Shown here in pieces: positions 17,755 through 25,228 of a DNA stretch of 64,000 bases. Numbering within the stretch: position 1 is the stretch's first letter; every line of letters starts with the position of its first letter. Source of the stretch: Planctomycetota bacterium (GTDB lineage: Bacteria; Planctomycetota; UBA1135; GCA-002686595); assembly GCA_016795325.1 (NCBI GenBank), contig JAEUHY010000059.1, positions 310,001-374,000 on the forward strand, read 5' to 3'. The notes under the pieces are model-generated. The model was given only the letters and a program-made list of their open reading frames with translations, was not told where the DNA came from and ran no database searches. The position numbers were made by a program, and so were the translations under genes.

Positions 17755-17780
17755 ACAAAGAAGCCGGGACGCCGCTCGCC

Positions 17781-18302
17781 ATGCAGCACTCGAACCCCTG
17801 CGCGTCGGATGCGCCCCCGTTTGGGGCTGACGGCCTTGCGGCGTCAGCCTCAGCGACGGCCTCGGCGCCTTCGACATCTCCCGACGATTCCAAGGGGCGT
17901 CCTCCAGAGAGCGGTGGTGACGTGCTCACCGACCTCGGCGGCGCGACACAGGCCGTGCAGCGCTGGTTCGAGGTGCTCACGGACCGCGCCGCGTTTGCGG
18001 CCCGTCGCTCCATGCTTCGGGTCGTGATCGCGCTTGTCGTCGCAGCCAGCGCGACCCTGTGGATCGGAGCTGCATTGCTCGCGCTGCTGCGCGGAGTGTG
18101 CGGCGCTTTCGCCTCGCTCGGCGGCGGCGCGGCTTGGGTCGGCGACCTGGTCGGAGGCGCCGTTGCCGTCGGCGCCGCGTGCGGCGCCTTCGCGCTCGGT
18201 CTACGCGTGGATTCGTGGTTGCGCCTGCGCGCGCTCCGCGTGAAGTACGCGCGCATGACGAGTCCCGCCGGCGGCGTCGATGTCCCCGGAGGAACAGCGT
18301 GA
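17781..18302 (+). CDS. Putative holin-superfamily (YqjE-like) membrane protein
   Basis: A 173-residue protein with a Ser/Ala-rich disordered N-terminus, a cytosolic helical stretch (ATQAVQRWFEVLTDRAAFAARR) and two hydrophobic helices (VVIALVVAASATLWIGAALLAL and VGGAVAVGAACGAFALG). This matches the small phage-holin superfamily III/YqjE-type proteins that accompany DUF883 genes. It starts 26 bases after the DUF883 stop and its stop overlaps the next start as GTGA, so it is co-translated with its neighbours. It is more likely an envelope-stress factor than a phage holin, since no phage genes are near. Confidence 0.65.
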   Translation: MQHSNPCASDAPPFGADGLAASASATASAPSTSPDDSKGRPPESGGDVLTDLGGATQAVQRWFEVLTDRAAFAARRSMLRVVIALVVAASATLWIGAALLALLRGVCGAFASLGGGAAWVGDLVGGAVAVGAACGAFALGLRVDSWLRLRALRVKYARMTSPAGGVDVPGGTA

Positions 18303-18619
18303 GCGCGCTCGAGGATTTCCTGGCGGAGCAAGAAGCTCGAGCTCTTGCAGACCTCGGCGGCTCACTCTCCGCCGCGGGCGAGCGCGTCCTGCGTTCGGTC
18401 GATGTGCGAGGCTGGGTTCGCGCCCGGCCGTTGGTCGCTATTGGTTTCGCTGGCGTCTGCGGAATAGCGCTCGCCCGCTTGTTCGCCGGCGGCCTCACGG
18501 GCGCCGGACGCTCTGTGGCGCAGTCGGGCGCCGCTCTCGCCGTACGCCATCAGCTGTTCTCCATGGCTCATCGCGCCTTCTTCCGAGGCTCGAGCCCACC
18601 GCGCTCCGGGTCGGTTTGA
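18299..18619 (+). CDS. Small membrane protein, third gene of a YqjD/YqjE-type cluster
   Basis: A 106-residue protein starting with GTG at 18299 that overlaps the previous stop and has GGAGGA at 18288-18293. An amphipathic N-terminal helix (ALEDFLAEQEARALADLG) is followed by one membrane helix (RPLVAIGFAGVCGIALARLFAGG). This is similar in layout to DUF883/DUF3618-type proteins, and the segment RARPLVAIG is typical of them. Coupled translation with the holin-like gene suggests the three proteins act together at the inner membrane. Confidence 0.68.
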   Translation: MSALEDFLAEQEARALADLGGSLSAAGERVLRSVDVRGWVRARPLVAIGFAGVCGIALARLFAGGLTGAGRSVAQSGAALAVRHQLFSMAHRAFFRGSSPPRSGSV

Positions 18620-18671
18620 TCTTCGGTGCGCCTCCTTTTCGTTCCTTCTACGTCGGATCGGGAGATTCGTA

Positions 18672-18821
18672 GTGCTCTACACCATCGCAGTCGTCCTTCT
18701 TGTTCTCTGGCTCCTCGGCATGGTCACCACGACCACGCTCGGCGGCTTCATTCACGTTTTGCTCGTCATCGCTGTGGTGATCGTGCTGCTGCGCGTGATC
18801 TCCGGCCGCAGGGCGGTCTGA
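18672..18821 (+). CDS. DUF5670 (lmo0937)-type small membrane protein
   Basis: A 49-residue protein translated from GTG at 18672, preceded by GGAG at 18661-18664. It reads MLYTIAVVLLVLWLLG, then a Thr-Gly turn (TTTTLGGFIH), then VLLVIAVVIVLLRVI with a short basic end. Two membrane helices joined by a Gly-Gly-(F/L)-I-H hinge are the signature of the lmo0937/DUF5670 family, widespread in stress-related gene groups of Gram-negative bacteria. It sits between the YqjD-type trio and a DUF3185-like gene, all on one strand. Confidence 0.8.
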   Translation: MLYTIAVVLLVLWLLGMVTTTTLGGFIHVLLVIAVVIVLLRVISGRRAV

Positions 18822-18839
18822 AAAGGGATTGCCAAGACC

Positions 18840-19040
18840 ATGAATCGAACACTATCGATCGTCGTGCTCCTCGTTGGACTGGTCCTGCTCGTTCTAGGTT
18901 TCAACGAGTCGGAGTCCGTCGCCTCGGACTTCTCACGCCTGTTCACCGATGAGCCGACCGATCGCGCGCTGTGGCTGCTGATCGGCGGCGGAGCGTTGGC
19001 GTTGATCGGCGCCGCCGGGCTGTTTCGCGGCGAGAAGTGA
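18840..19040 (+). CDS. DUF3185-like small membrane protein
   Basis: A 66-residue protein with two membrane helices (IVVLLVGLVLLVLGF and WLLIGGGALALIGAAGLF) separated by a polar loop containing SESVASDFSRLFTDEPTD. The helix/acidic-loop/helix pattern with SD-SRLFT-PTD-WLL matches the DUF3185 family. The ATG at 18840 lies 18 bases after the DUF5670-like stop. Function is unknown; the context points to envelope homeostasis. Confidence 0.75.
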   Translation: MNRTLSIVVLLVGLVLLVLGFNESESVASDFSRLFTDEPTDRALWLLIGGGALALIGAAGLFRGEK

Positions 19041-19103
19041 AGCGGCGCAGCTTCTGCTTCCCACGTGGATAGCGGATGACGCGACGCAGGTTCCCGGCGT
19101 TCT

Positions 19104-19550
19104 TCAGCCGGGGCCAGTCGGCGCGGTTCGTCGCTGGATTTCGCGCTCGAGCGCTAGCGCGCGCGACAACGCGCTGGCCAGCACGACGACGTACAGGCCG
19201 TGCCACAAAGCGCCGCGCGTCAGCAGTTCGGGCTCCAAAACGCCTTTGCAGATCCACGAGAGCACGTACGCGAGGAGTGCGCCGCCCATGGCCTTCGCCG
19301 GGCTGCGCCGAGCGAAGGCGAAGGCCGCGAAGTGGCATGCGCACTCGAGCGCAAGGCGGACACAATGCAGCCAAGCGATTCGCCGTGCGTCTGAGTCGAG
19401 TCCGACACCGCTCGCCTGCGCCGCGCTCAGTGCGCTGCCGATAAGGCAAAAGATGCCGAGCGTCAGCACGAACCAAGCGGCGTACCGCAGTTGGCTTCGT
19501 AAGGACTCGACGGTGTAGGACGGCGCTACGCGGCGTTCGATGTCGGACAT
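19104..19550 (-). CDS. Hypothetical four-helix membrane protein
   Basis: A 148-residue protein, MSDIERRVAPSYTVESLRSQ, with about four hydrophobic helices (AAWFVLTLGIFCLIGSALSAA, VRLALECACHFAAFAF, GGALLAYVLSWI, LYVVVLASALSRALAL). No family is recognised. It follows the YkgJ-type gene by 27 bases on the same strand and may be the last gene of the aminomutase/ATP-grasp operon. The hydrophobic pattern makes it a credible gene even without homology. Confidence 0.65.
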   Translation of the reverse strand: MSDIERRVAPSYTVESLRSQLRYAAWFVLTLGIFCLIGSALSAAQASGVGLDSDARRIAWLHCVRLALECACHFAAFAFARRSPAKAMGGALLAYVLSWICKGVLEPELLTRGALWHGLYVVVLASALSRALALEREIQRRTAPTGPG

Positions 19551-19577
19551 GTGCAGCGCCGTTCGACTGCGTTGCGG

Positions 19578-20114
19578 CTACTTGCGGAAGCGCCAGTCCT
19601 CGTCGCCCGACTCGAGGCGTTCGACGAGCGCGATTTCCGGCGCGCTGGTCTTGACCGCCTTCTTCGGCGACTCCTTCGGGTTGAGGCAGAACAGGTCCCA
19701 CGCTTCGCCGCGCACCTTCCACTGCCGCACGTACCACTTGTTGCCCTTGACCTGATCGAGCGGGAACACCGCACACACCCAGGGCTTGTACTTAAAGGTC
19801 GAGCCTTCGGTCGCGCCGACCTTGTGCAGGACGCAGCCTTCGTTGAAGAACACGCACCAGCTGGCGTCGACGGCGAGCATCGGCAACCCGCCCTTGGTGC
19901 GCTTGGTGAGAAACCCGCGGGTCTCGATCACTTTGCGCGCGCTGGGGCGCAGGTGCGGCAGGAACTTCTTCAAGTTCGCCTGGATGCGTTTGGCTTCGCC
20001 GGGCTCGACCGGCGGCCGGCCGTTCTGGCAGCACACACCGCCGCACTTGGGGAACACGCACTCAAAGCGCGCGGTGGCGGCGTTTTCGATCTCGATCTTG
20101 GCCTGGTCGCTCAT
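19578..20114 (-). CDS. YkgJ-family Cys-cluster protein (DUF3109-like)
   Basis: A 178-residue soluble protein with the N-terminal Cys cluster C19, C24, C28 and C29 (FECVFPKCGGVCC), followed by PVEPGEAKRI and further cysteines in WCVFFNEGC, WVCAVFPL and FCLN. This is the YkgJ/DUF3109 type, thought to bind a metal or Fe-S cluster. The length fits the family. It starts 27 bases after the GNAT stop within a same-strand run led by lysine 2,3-aminomutase; related genes often accompany modification systems, but its role here is unknown. Confidence 0.78.
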   Translation of the reverse strand: MSDQAKIEIENAATARFECVFPKCGGVCCQNGRPPVEPGEAKRIQANLKKFLPHLRPSARKVIETRGFLTKRTKGGLPMLAVDASWCVFFNEGCVLHKVGATEGSTFKYKPWVCAVFPLDQVKGNKWYVRQWKVRGEAWDLFCLNPKESPKKAVKTSAPEIALVERLESGDEDWRFRK

Positions 20115-20124
20115 CGCTGGATAG

Positions 20125-20156
20125 CAGGGGTAGTAGACGAATCAGGGGTAGTAGAC
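20125..20156. repeat. 18-bp tandem duplication at the GNAT 3' end
   Basis: CAGGGGTAGTAGAC occurs at 20125-20138 and again at 20143-20156, a period of 18 bases. On the minus strand this repeats the last codons VYYP of the acetyltransferase, so a second copy lies directly after its stop codon. Confidence 0.7.
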
Positions 20157-20621
20157 ATAGACGAGCTTGTCGTCGCCCACGCGGTAGAAGTCGGGATAAC
20201 GGGCCAGCAGTTTGCAGCCCACGCGTTCGTAGAACGCGCGCTGCTTCTCGTACTCGGGCTTGCCCGCGGTTTCGATGATGATCATGCGGCCGGCGAGCGC
20301 GCGGATGCGTTCGGCGGTCGCGTGGAGGAGCTGGCGGCCGACGCCGAAGCGCTGCGCGTCGTCGCGTACGACGATCCAGTACAGGTCGTACACGCCGTCG
20401 GTCATCGCGGTGCGGCCGAAGCACGAGTAACCGAGCGCCGCATCGTGCTCATCTGCGGCGACGACGAACAAGTACGGATCGACGCGCTGGGCGCCCAGGC
20501 CGGCGTCGATCAGTTCGAGCGCGACCGCGACCTCTTCCTCGTTGAACGCGCCCGTGCTGCGGATGGCGCGCTCGAGCGGCGCGCGGTCGGCGGCGCGCAA
20601 TTCACGCAGCTGGATGTGCAC
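20142..20621 (-). CDS. GNAT-family N-acetyltransferase
   Basis: A 159-residue GNAT protein. The core has beta strand 4 (GVYDLYWIVVRDDAQRFGVG), the acetyl-CoA pyrophosphate loop RFGVGRQLL (R/Q-x-x-G-x-G/R type), and AFYERVGCKLLARYPDFYR near the C-terminus. It overlaps the 3' end of the second ATP-grasp gene by 20 bases, so translation is coupled. Next to lysine 2,3-aminomutase it recalls AblB, the beta-lysine N-acetyltransferase, but it is much shorter than AblB; acetylation of a beta-amino acid or a derived peptide is inference only. Confidence 0.83.
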   Translation of the reverse strand: MHIQLRELRAADRAPLERAIRSTGAFNEEEVAVALELIDAGLGAQRVDPYLFVVAADEHDAALGYSCFGRTAMTDGVYDLYWIVVRDDAQRFGVGRQLLHATAERIRALAGRMIIIETAGKPEYEKQRAFYERVGCKLLARYPDFYRVGDDKLVYVYYP

Positions 20622-21612
20622 GTCGCAGGGCGCTTTCCACGATGCGGGCGATCACATCGTCGTAGGACAGTCCCGCGCGTTGCGCGGCGAGCAGGAAGCC
20701 CGCGCCGGGCGAGATGTCGGGGTTGGGGTTGACGTCGATCACGAACGGCTCGTCGCGCGCGTCGAGCCGGAAGTCGACGCGGCCGTAGTCGCAAAGGCCC
20801 AGCACCTCGAAGGCGCGGCGCGCGACGCGCTCGAGCTTGTCGCGCTGCCCGGCGGCGAACTCGCGCGCGGGGATGACCTGCGTGAGGTTCCAATCGCGAC
20901 TGCCTTCGATCCACTTGCCGGCGTAGGTCACGATGTGCGCCTCGTCGCGGGCAAAGCCTGAGTAGTCGATCTCCGACAGCGGCAGCAGTTCGAGACCGCG
21001 CGGCCCGGCGAGCAGCGCGGCATTGATCTCGCGCGCTTCGATGTACTCCTCGACCAGCGCGGGCTGCGCGTAGCGCTCGATCACGAAGCTCGCGCGCGCA
21101 CGCAGCGCGCGTTCGTCGCGCACCACGCTCTCGGCCGCGATGCCGTGGCTGGCGTCCTCACGCGCCGGCTTGACGATCAGCGGGAAGCGCAGGTCGCCCA
21201 GCGGCGCGTCCGGCCGCTCGAACACCGCGCCGCGCGGAACGGGCAGTCCGGCCGCGGCGAGCACGCCGCGCGCCAGGGGCTTTTCGAGGCACAGCCCGAG
21301 CGCGCGTGGCCCGGCGCCGGTGTAGGCGATGCCGTGCAACTCCAGCAGCCAGGCGAAGGCCTGGTCCTTGCGCGGGTCTCCGCCGAGGCCTTCGACGAGG
21401 TTGAAGGCGAGCTCGGTGCGCAGCTCGGCGACCTGGCGCACGGCCTCACGCGGATCCGGCGCGAGGCCGAGTTCCTGCGCGGCGTGTCCGTGCGTGCGCA
21501 ACGCCTTCGCGACGGCCGCGGCGCACTCCGCCACCGCTTGAACGGCGATGGCGTCCTGCGCGTCGCCGTGCGTCAGCGAGGCGTCGTCGTTGTAGAGAAC
21601 CGCGATGTTCAT
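20602..21612 (-). CDS. ATP-grasp ligase, D-Ala-D-Ala-ligase-like (second of two)
   Basis: A 336-residue ATP-grasp protein. The N-terminal domain (MNIAVLYNDDASLTHGDAQD) is followed by LAFNLVEGLGGD, the ATP-binding lysine region FPLIVKPAREDASHGI, the carboxylate loop VEEYIEAREINAALL and the metal-binding end VDFRLDARDEPFVIDVNPNPD. The tail SYDDVIARIVESAL matches D-Ala-D-Ala ligases. The predicted chemistry is ATP-dependent formation of an amide between two amino acids via an acylphosphate. It follows its paralogue by 48 bases and overlaps the GNAT gene. Because a housekeeping Ddl would not be duplicated beside an aminomutase, a dedicated dipeptide-forming role is inferred. Confidence 0.82.
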   Translation of the reverse strand: MNIAVLYNDDASLTHGDAQDAIAVQAVAECAAAVAKALRTHGHAAQELGLAPDPREAVRQVAELRTELAFNLVEGLGGDPRKDQAFAWLLELHGIAYTGAGPRALGLCLEKPLARGVLAAAGLPVPRGAVFERPDAPLGDLRFPLIVKPAREDASHGIAAESVVRDERALRARASFVIERYAQPALVEEYIEAREINAALLAGPRGLELLPLSEIDYSGFARDEAHIVTYAGKWIEGSRDWNLTQVIPAREFAAGQRDKLERVARRAFEVLGLCDYGRVDFRLDARDEPFVIDVNPNPDISPGAGFLLAAQRAGLSYDDVIARIVESALRRAHPAA

Positions 21613-21660
21613 GCTCGTGGGCCGGAGTGCGGCGGCGCCGCAAAATCCGGCCAGGCGCCG

Positions 21661-22665
21661 TCAGAGCCGCAAGCGCGCGCAGGCGCGGTCGAGGATCGAC
21701 AGGATCAGATCGTCGTAGCTGCGCCCGACGCGCTCCCACAGGAGCGCGATGTCGCTCCAGCCCGGCGCGAGTCCGGGCAGGGGATTGAGCTCGATGAACT
21801 TCGGCGCGCCGTTCGCGTCGCAGCGGACGTCGACGCGGCCCACGTCGCGGCAGTCGAGCGCGCGGTACGCGTCGAGCGCGACCTGCTCGATCTGCGCCAC
21901 CTCGCGCACGGGCCGGCGCGGCGGGGCGTCGTAGCGGATCTCCTCGCGCCAGTTGGGGTTGCGCTTGACCTCGAGCGAGTAGACGAAGTCGGCGACGGGC
22001 GTGACCAGCGGAACGACCTCCATCGCCGAGACCACGCGCGCCTCGGCGCCCGTGCCGAGGATCGCCACGGTGAACTCGTGTCCGCCGCAGAACTCCTCGA
22101 CCAGCACCGGTTCGCCGTAGTCGTCGAGCAGGCGCTGGACACGTTCGCGCAACTGCGCTTCGTCGGCGCAGCGCGAACGGCGTCGCACGCCCATGCTCGA
22201 GCCTTCGAACAGCGGTTTGGCGAACAGCGGGTAGGGCAGCACCAAGTCGGAGAGCTGCGCAACCTGGGTCACCACGGCGAAACGCGGCGTGGGCACGCCG
22301 GCGCTCGCCACGACGCGCTTGGCCATGGCCTTGTCGAGCGACACGGCCATGGTCAGCGGATCGGAGTGAGTGCACGGAATGCCGAGCAACTCGCACAAGG
22401 CGGGCACGTGCGCTTCCCGCGAGCGTGAACCGCGCCCTTCGGCGAGGTTGAAGACCAGATCCGGCCGCGCTTCGAGCAGGCGCTCGACGAAACGCCGCCC
22501 GCCCCCGAGCAACACCGGCTCGTGCCCGCGCGTGGTGAGCACGCGCGCGATGGCCTCGACGGTGGCGGGGGAGTCGTACTCCTCCAGCAGGTCATCGGGC
22601 GCGTCGGCCGGCAGGGCCGACGCGTCGAAGTCCGCCTTCAAATCGAAGGCGATGCCGATTTTCAT
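21661..22665 (-). CDS. ATP-grasp ligase, D-Ala-D-Ala-ligase-like (first of two)
   Basis: A 334-residue ATP-grasp protein starting MKIGIAFDLKADFD. Motifs seen are PDLVFNLAEGRGSRSREAHV, the ATP-site lysine in YPLFAKPLFEGSSMGV, VEEFCGGHEFTVAIL, and the Mg-binding VDVRCDANGAPKFIELNPLP. The N-terminal segment with DDLLEEYDSPATVEAIARVL replaces the usual GG-S-E-H motif of true Ddl enzymes. It starts 10 bases after the aminomutase stop, so it is in the same transcript. The substrate is probably an unusual amino acid; beta-lysine supplied by the neighbour is an inference. Confidence 0.82.
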   Translation of the reverse strand: MKIGIAFDLKADFDASALPADAPDDLLEEYDSPATVEAIARVLTTRGHEPVLLGGGRRFVERLLEARPDLVFNLAEGRGSRSREAHVPALCELLGIPCTHSDPLTMAVSLDKAMAKRVVASAGVPTPRFAVVTQVAQLSDLVLPYPLFAKPLFEGSSMGVRRRSRCADEAQLRERVQRLLDDYGEPVLVEEFCGGHEFTVAILGTGAEARVVSAMEVVPLVTPVADFVYSLEVKRNPNWREEIRYDAPPRRPVREVAQIEQVALDAYRALDCRDVGRVDVRCDANGAPKFIELNPLPGLAPGWSDIALLWERVGRSYDDLILSILDRACARLRL

Positions 22666-22675
22666 GGCGCTGCGC

Positions 22676-24091
22676 TCAGCTCTTGGGCTTGGGCTCGCCC
22701 TCGGCGGCCCGCGCTCCGGCGTTGCGGCGCGGCGCCGCTCCGCGGTGCACCCAGCGGCTCTTGCCGACGACCTTGGCTTCGCCGGGCGCCGCGTTTTCGC
22801 CGTCCTTGTTCACCGACTCCACGGGACCCGAGCGCTTCTTGCGCGGCCGGATCTCGTCGCCCACGCGCAGCGGCTCGATGTACTCGTACAGCTTGCCCGC
22901 GAAGTTGCGCAGCAGTGCGCGGCCGTTCTTCGGCTCGTAGCGCAGCAGGTAGTCCGGCTGCACCGGGATCTTCCCGCCGCCGCCCGGCGCGTCGACCACG
23001 TAGGTCGGCACGGCGAGACCGCTGATGTGACCGCGCAGGCCCTCGATGATCTCCAGGCCCTTGGAGATCGGCGTGCGGAAGTGCTCCGCGCCGCGCACCG
23101 GGTCGCACTGGTAGAGGTAGTACGGGCGCACGCGTTGCTTCATCAACCCCGTGCACAGCGCGCGGATGGTCGACACGCTGTCGTTCACGCCGCGCAGCAG
23201 CACCGCCTGGTTGTTGAGCGGAATGCCCGCTCGGCTGAGCTTGTCGCAGGCGCGCGCGGTCTCGGGCGTGAGCTCGCGCGGGTGGTTGAAGTGCACGTTG
23301 ATCCACAGCGGGTGGTAGCGCTGCAGCATGTCGACGAGCTCGTCGTCGATGCGCTGCGGCAGCGCGACCGGCACGCGCGTGCCGATGCGGATGATCTCCA
23401 GGTGCGGGATCGCGCGCAGCTTGGAGAGGATCGACTCGAGCTTCTGGTTCGAGTAGTTGAGCGGGTCGCCGCCCGACACGATCACGTCGCGGATCTGCGG
23501 CGTGCGCGCGATGTAGGCGACCATCGCGTCGATCTCGACGTCGGGGGTCGCGCCCTCGTACATCGTGCGCTTGCGCGTGCAGTAGCGGCAGTAGATCGCG
23601 CAGTTGTTCGAGATCACCATCAGCGCCCGGTCGGGGTAGCGATGGGTGATCCCGGGCACCGGCGAGTAGTTCTCCTCGCCCAGCGGATCTTCGTCTCCGA
23701 CCGCGCGGTAGCGGAACTCCTCTTCGAGCGGCACGACCTGGCGCAGGATCGGATCGTTCGGATCGTCCGCGTCGATCAGCGAGAGGTAGTAGGGCGTGAT
23801 GCCCATGCGGAAGTCGCGCAGCACCTGGGCGCGCGCTTCCCACTCGCTGGGCGGGATCGCGAGCTTCTTGGCCAGCTCCTCGAGCGTCGTGACGCGGTTC
23901 TTGAACTGCCAGCGCCAGTCGGACCACTCGGCGTCCGACACTTCTGGGTAGTAGTGCGCCCGGCCTGTGCGTCGATGCGCTGCGGGTGCTGCGAGCGACG
24001 GAGCGATGGAGTCGCTCGCCAGTTGCGTGCTAACTGGTGGTTCCGAGTCGATGACGTTTTGGAGGGTCGACAGATCGACGTTTTCGGGCAT
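22676..24091 (-). CDS. kamA: Lysine 2,3-aminomutase (radical SAM, PLP)
   Basis: A 471-residue KamA-family protein. The radical-SAM cluster ligands are C164, C168 and C171 in CAIYCRYCTRKR, followed by the SAM-binding SGGDPL. The PLP lysine is K374 in DAPGGGGKIPV. D330 (YLYQCD) and D367 (VVDAPG) have the same 37- and 7-residue spacing to each other and to the PLP lysine as Asp293, Asp330 and Lys337 of the clostridial lysine enzyme, where the two Asp residues bind the lysine side-chain amine; this favours L-lysine over glutamate. The product would be L-beta-lysine. About 60 extra residues at the C-terminus are Lys/Arg/Ala-rich. It leads the ATP-grasp/GNAT run. Confidence 0.88.
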   Translation of the reverse strand: MPENVDLSTLQNVIDSEPPVSTQLASDSIAPSLAAPAAHRRTGRAHYYPEVSDAEWSDWRWQFKNRVTTLEELAKKLAIPPSEWEARAQVLRDFRMGITPYYLSLIDADDPNDPILRQVVPLEEEFRYRAVGDEDPLGEENYSPVPGITHRYPDRALMVISNNCAIYCRYCTRKRTMYEGATPDVEIDAMVAYIARTPQIRDVIVSGGDPLNYSNQKLESILSKLRAIPHLEIIRIGTRVPVALPQRIDDELVDMLQRYHPLWINVHFNHPRELTPETARACDKLSRAGIPLNNQAVLLRGVNDSVSTIRALCTGLMKQRVRPYYLYQCDPVRGAEHFRTPISKGLEIIEGLRGHISGLAVPTYVVDAPGGGGKIPVQPDYLLRYEPKNGRALLRNFAGKLYEYIEPLRVGDEIRPRKKRSGPVESVNKDGENAAPGEAKVVGKSRWVHRGAAPRRNAGARAAEGEPKPKS

Positions 24092-24367
24092 GGAGTCCGA
24101 CTCCGAGCGCGGGGCTCGAACACTTGGCTCCGCTCGTGGATCGTCTCGTCAGCCGCACTTCGCGGCGAGATCAGTCCACGTGCGTGGAGAGTTGAGGGTC
24201 ACGATGCTTCAGGGTGTCCGGCGGGGGGTCGCGTTACCCGTTTGTCGCGACGCGGCGCGCGGCCGGTCGCCAAGCGGATGCGCGCGAAAGTGCTGCGCTG
24301 GACGAAGCGGCGACACTCTACCGCTCGCGTGAGCTTGGTCCAGCTTGATCCAGAATTCGCGGCGCCT

Positions 24368-25210
24368 TCAGCGCAACGGCTTGCGGGCGACGACCTCGAA
24401 GACCGTCGGCAGCACCACAAAGTCCGTGTCCGCCCGCAGGCCGTCGAAGTCCTCGTGGAAGCGCCGTTCCTCGGCCGGGCTGATTTCGCCGAGCTTGACG
24501 AGCTTGGGGGTGAACGTCCGCCACCAGCTCGCGACCCACTGCCACATGCTCTCGCCCGGCCGGGCGATGCGCTGGTGCACCTCGAGCCGCTCGAGTTCGA
24601 GGCCGTGGGCGGCCAGCAGACTCGGAACGCGCCCCATGACATCGGGGTCTCCGCCGGGCTTGCGCCACGAACGCGCCGTCGCGGCGACGACCCGCGTGAA
24701 CGATTCGCGCCGCGGCGCCGCAGTCATGCACTCGTAGTTGAAGTAGTCGTGGATCACGAGGCGGCCGCCCGGGGCCAACGCCGCGGCCGCGCCCGCGATC
24801 ACCGCCCCGGGATCGGGAACGAAGCACAGCACCCAGCGCGCGTAGGCGAGCTCGAACGGCGCCTCGCCGGCCAGAACTTCCCTCAGTTTCTGGACGTCGC
24901 CGACGCGCCCCGCGAGCTGGGTCAGGCCTCGCGCGGCGGCCTGTGCGCGCAGGTGCTCGACGAAGGCGCGTGATTCGTCGACGCCGACGACGCGGCCGGC
25001 CGACTGCACGAGTTGCGCGAGGTCGAACGCCGCGTAGCCCGGCCCGCAACCGATGTCGAGCGCGCGTTGGCCCGGCTGGACACGGGCGCTCTTCCAGGCC
25101 TGATGAGCGGCGTCGGACCACAGGCGGTGCTGCAGCCCGAGCCGTTCGAGTTCGTCGGCGCCGGTTCCCAGAACGTATTCGCGCTCGTCGACGTTGGCTG
25201 TCGGTTTCAT
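24368..25210 (-). CDS. SAM-dependent class I methyltransferase
   Basis: A 280-residue methyltransferase beginning MKPTANVDEREYVLGTGADE. The SAM-binding motif I is ALDIGCGPGYAAFDLA, motif II is VVGVDESRAFVEHL, and the post-motif region contains ARWVLCFVPDPGAVIAGAAA and LAPGGRLVIHDYFNY. This is typical of methyltransferase domain 11/25 enzymes. The ATG at 25210 is preferred over a TTG three codons upstream. The acceptor is unknown. It lies 18 bases after the DabB-like gene on the same strand and may be a passenger of that operon. The 276-base gap downstream towards kamA (24092-24367) shows no gene. Confidence 0.85.
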   Translation of the reverse strand: MKPTANVDEREYVLGTGADELERLGLQHRLWSDAAHQAWKSARVQPGQRALDIGCGPGYAAFDLAQLVQSAGRVVGVDESRAFVEHLRAQAAARGLTQLAGRVGDVQKLREVLAGEAPFELAYARWVLCFVPDPGAVIAGAAAALAPGGRLVIHDYFNYECMTAAPRRESFTRVVAATARSWRKPGGDPDVMGRVPSLLAAHGLELERLEVHQRIARPGESMWQWVASWWRTFTPKLVKLGEISPAEERRFHEDFDGLRADTDFVVLPTVFEVVARKPLR

Positions 25211-25228
25211 CGACCCCAAACTAGCGCG

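Noticed and set aside
17781-18302. Phage holin as evidence of a prophage
   Set aside because: No capsid, tail, integrase, lysin or attachment site nearby; the DUF883 context explains the holin-like fold.
20602-22665. Housekeeping D-Ala-D-Ala ligase
   Set aside because: Two divergent copies lie in tandem beside an aminomutase and away from cell-wall genes, and the usual N-terminal motif is altered.
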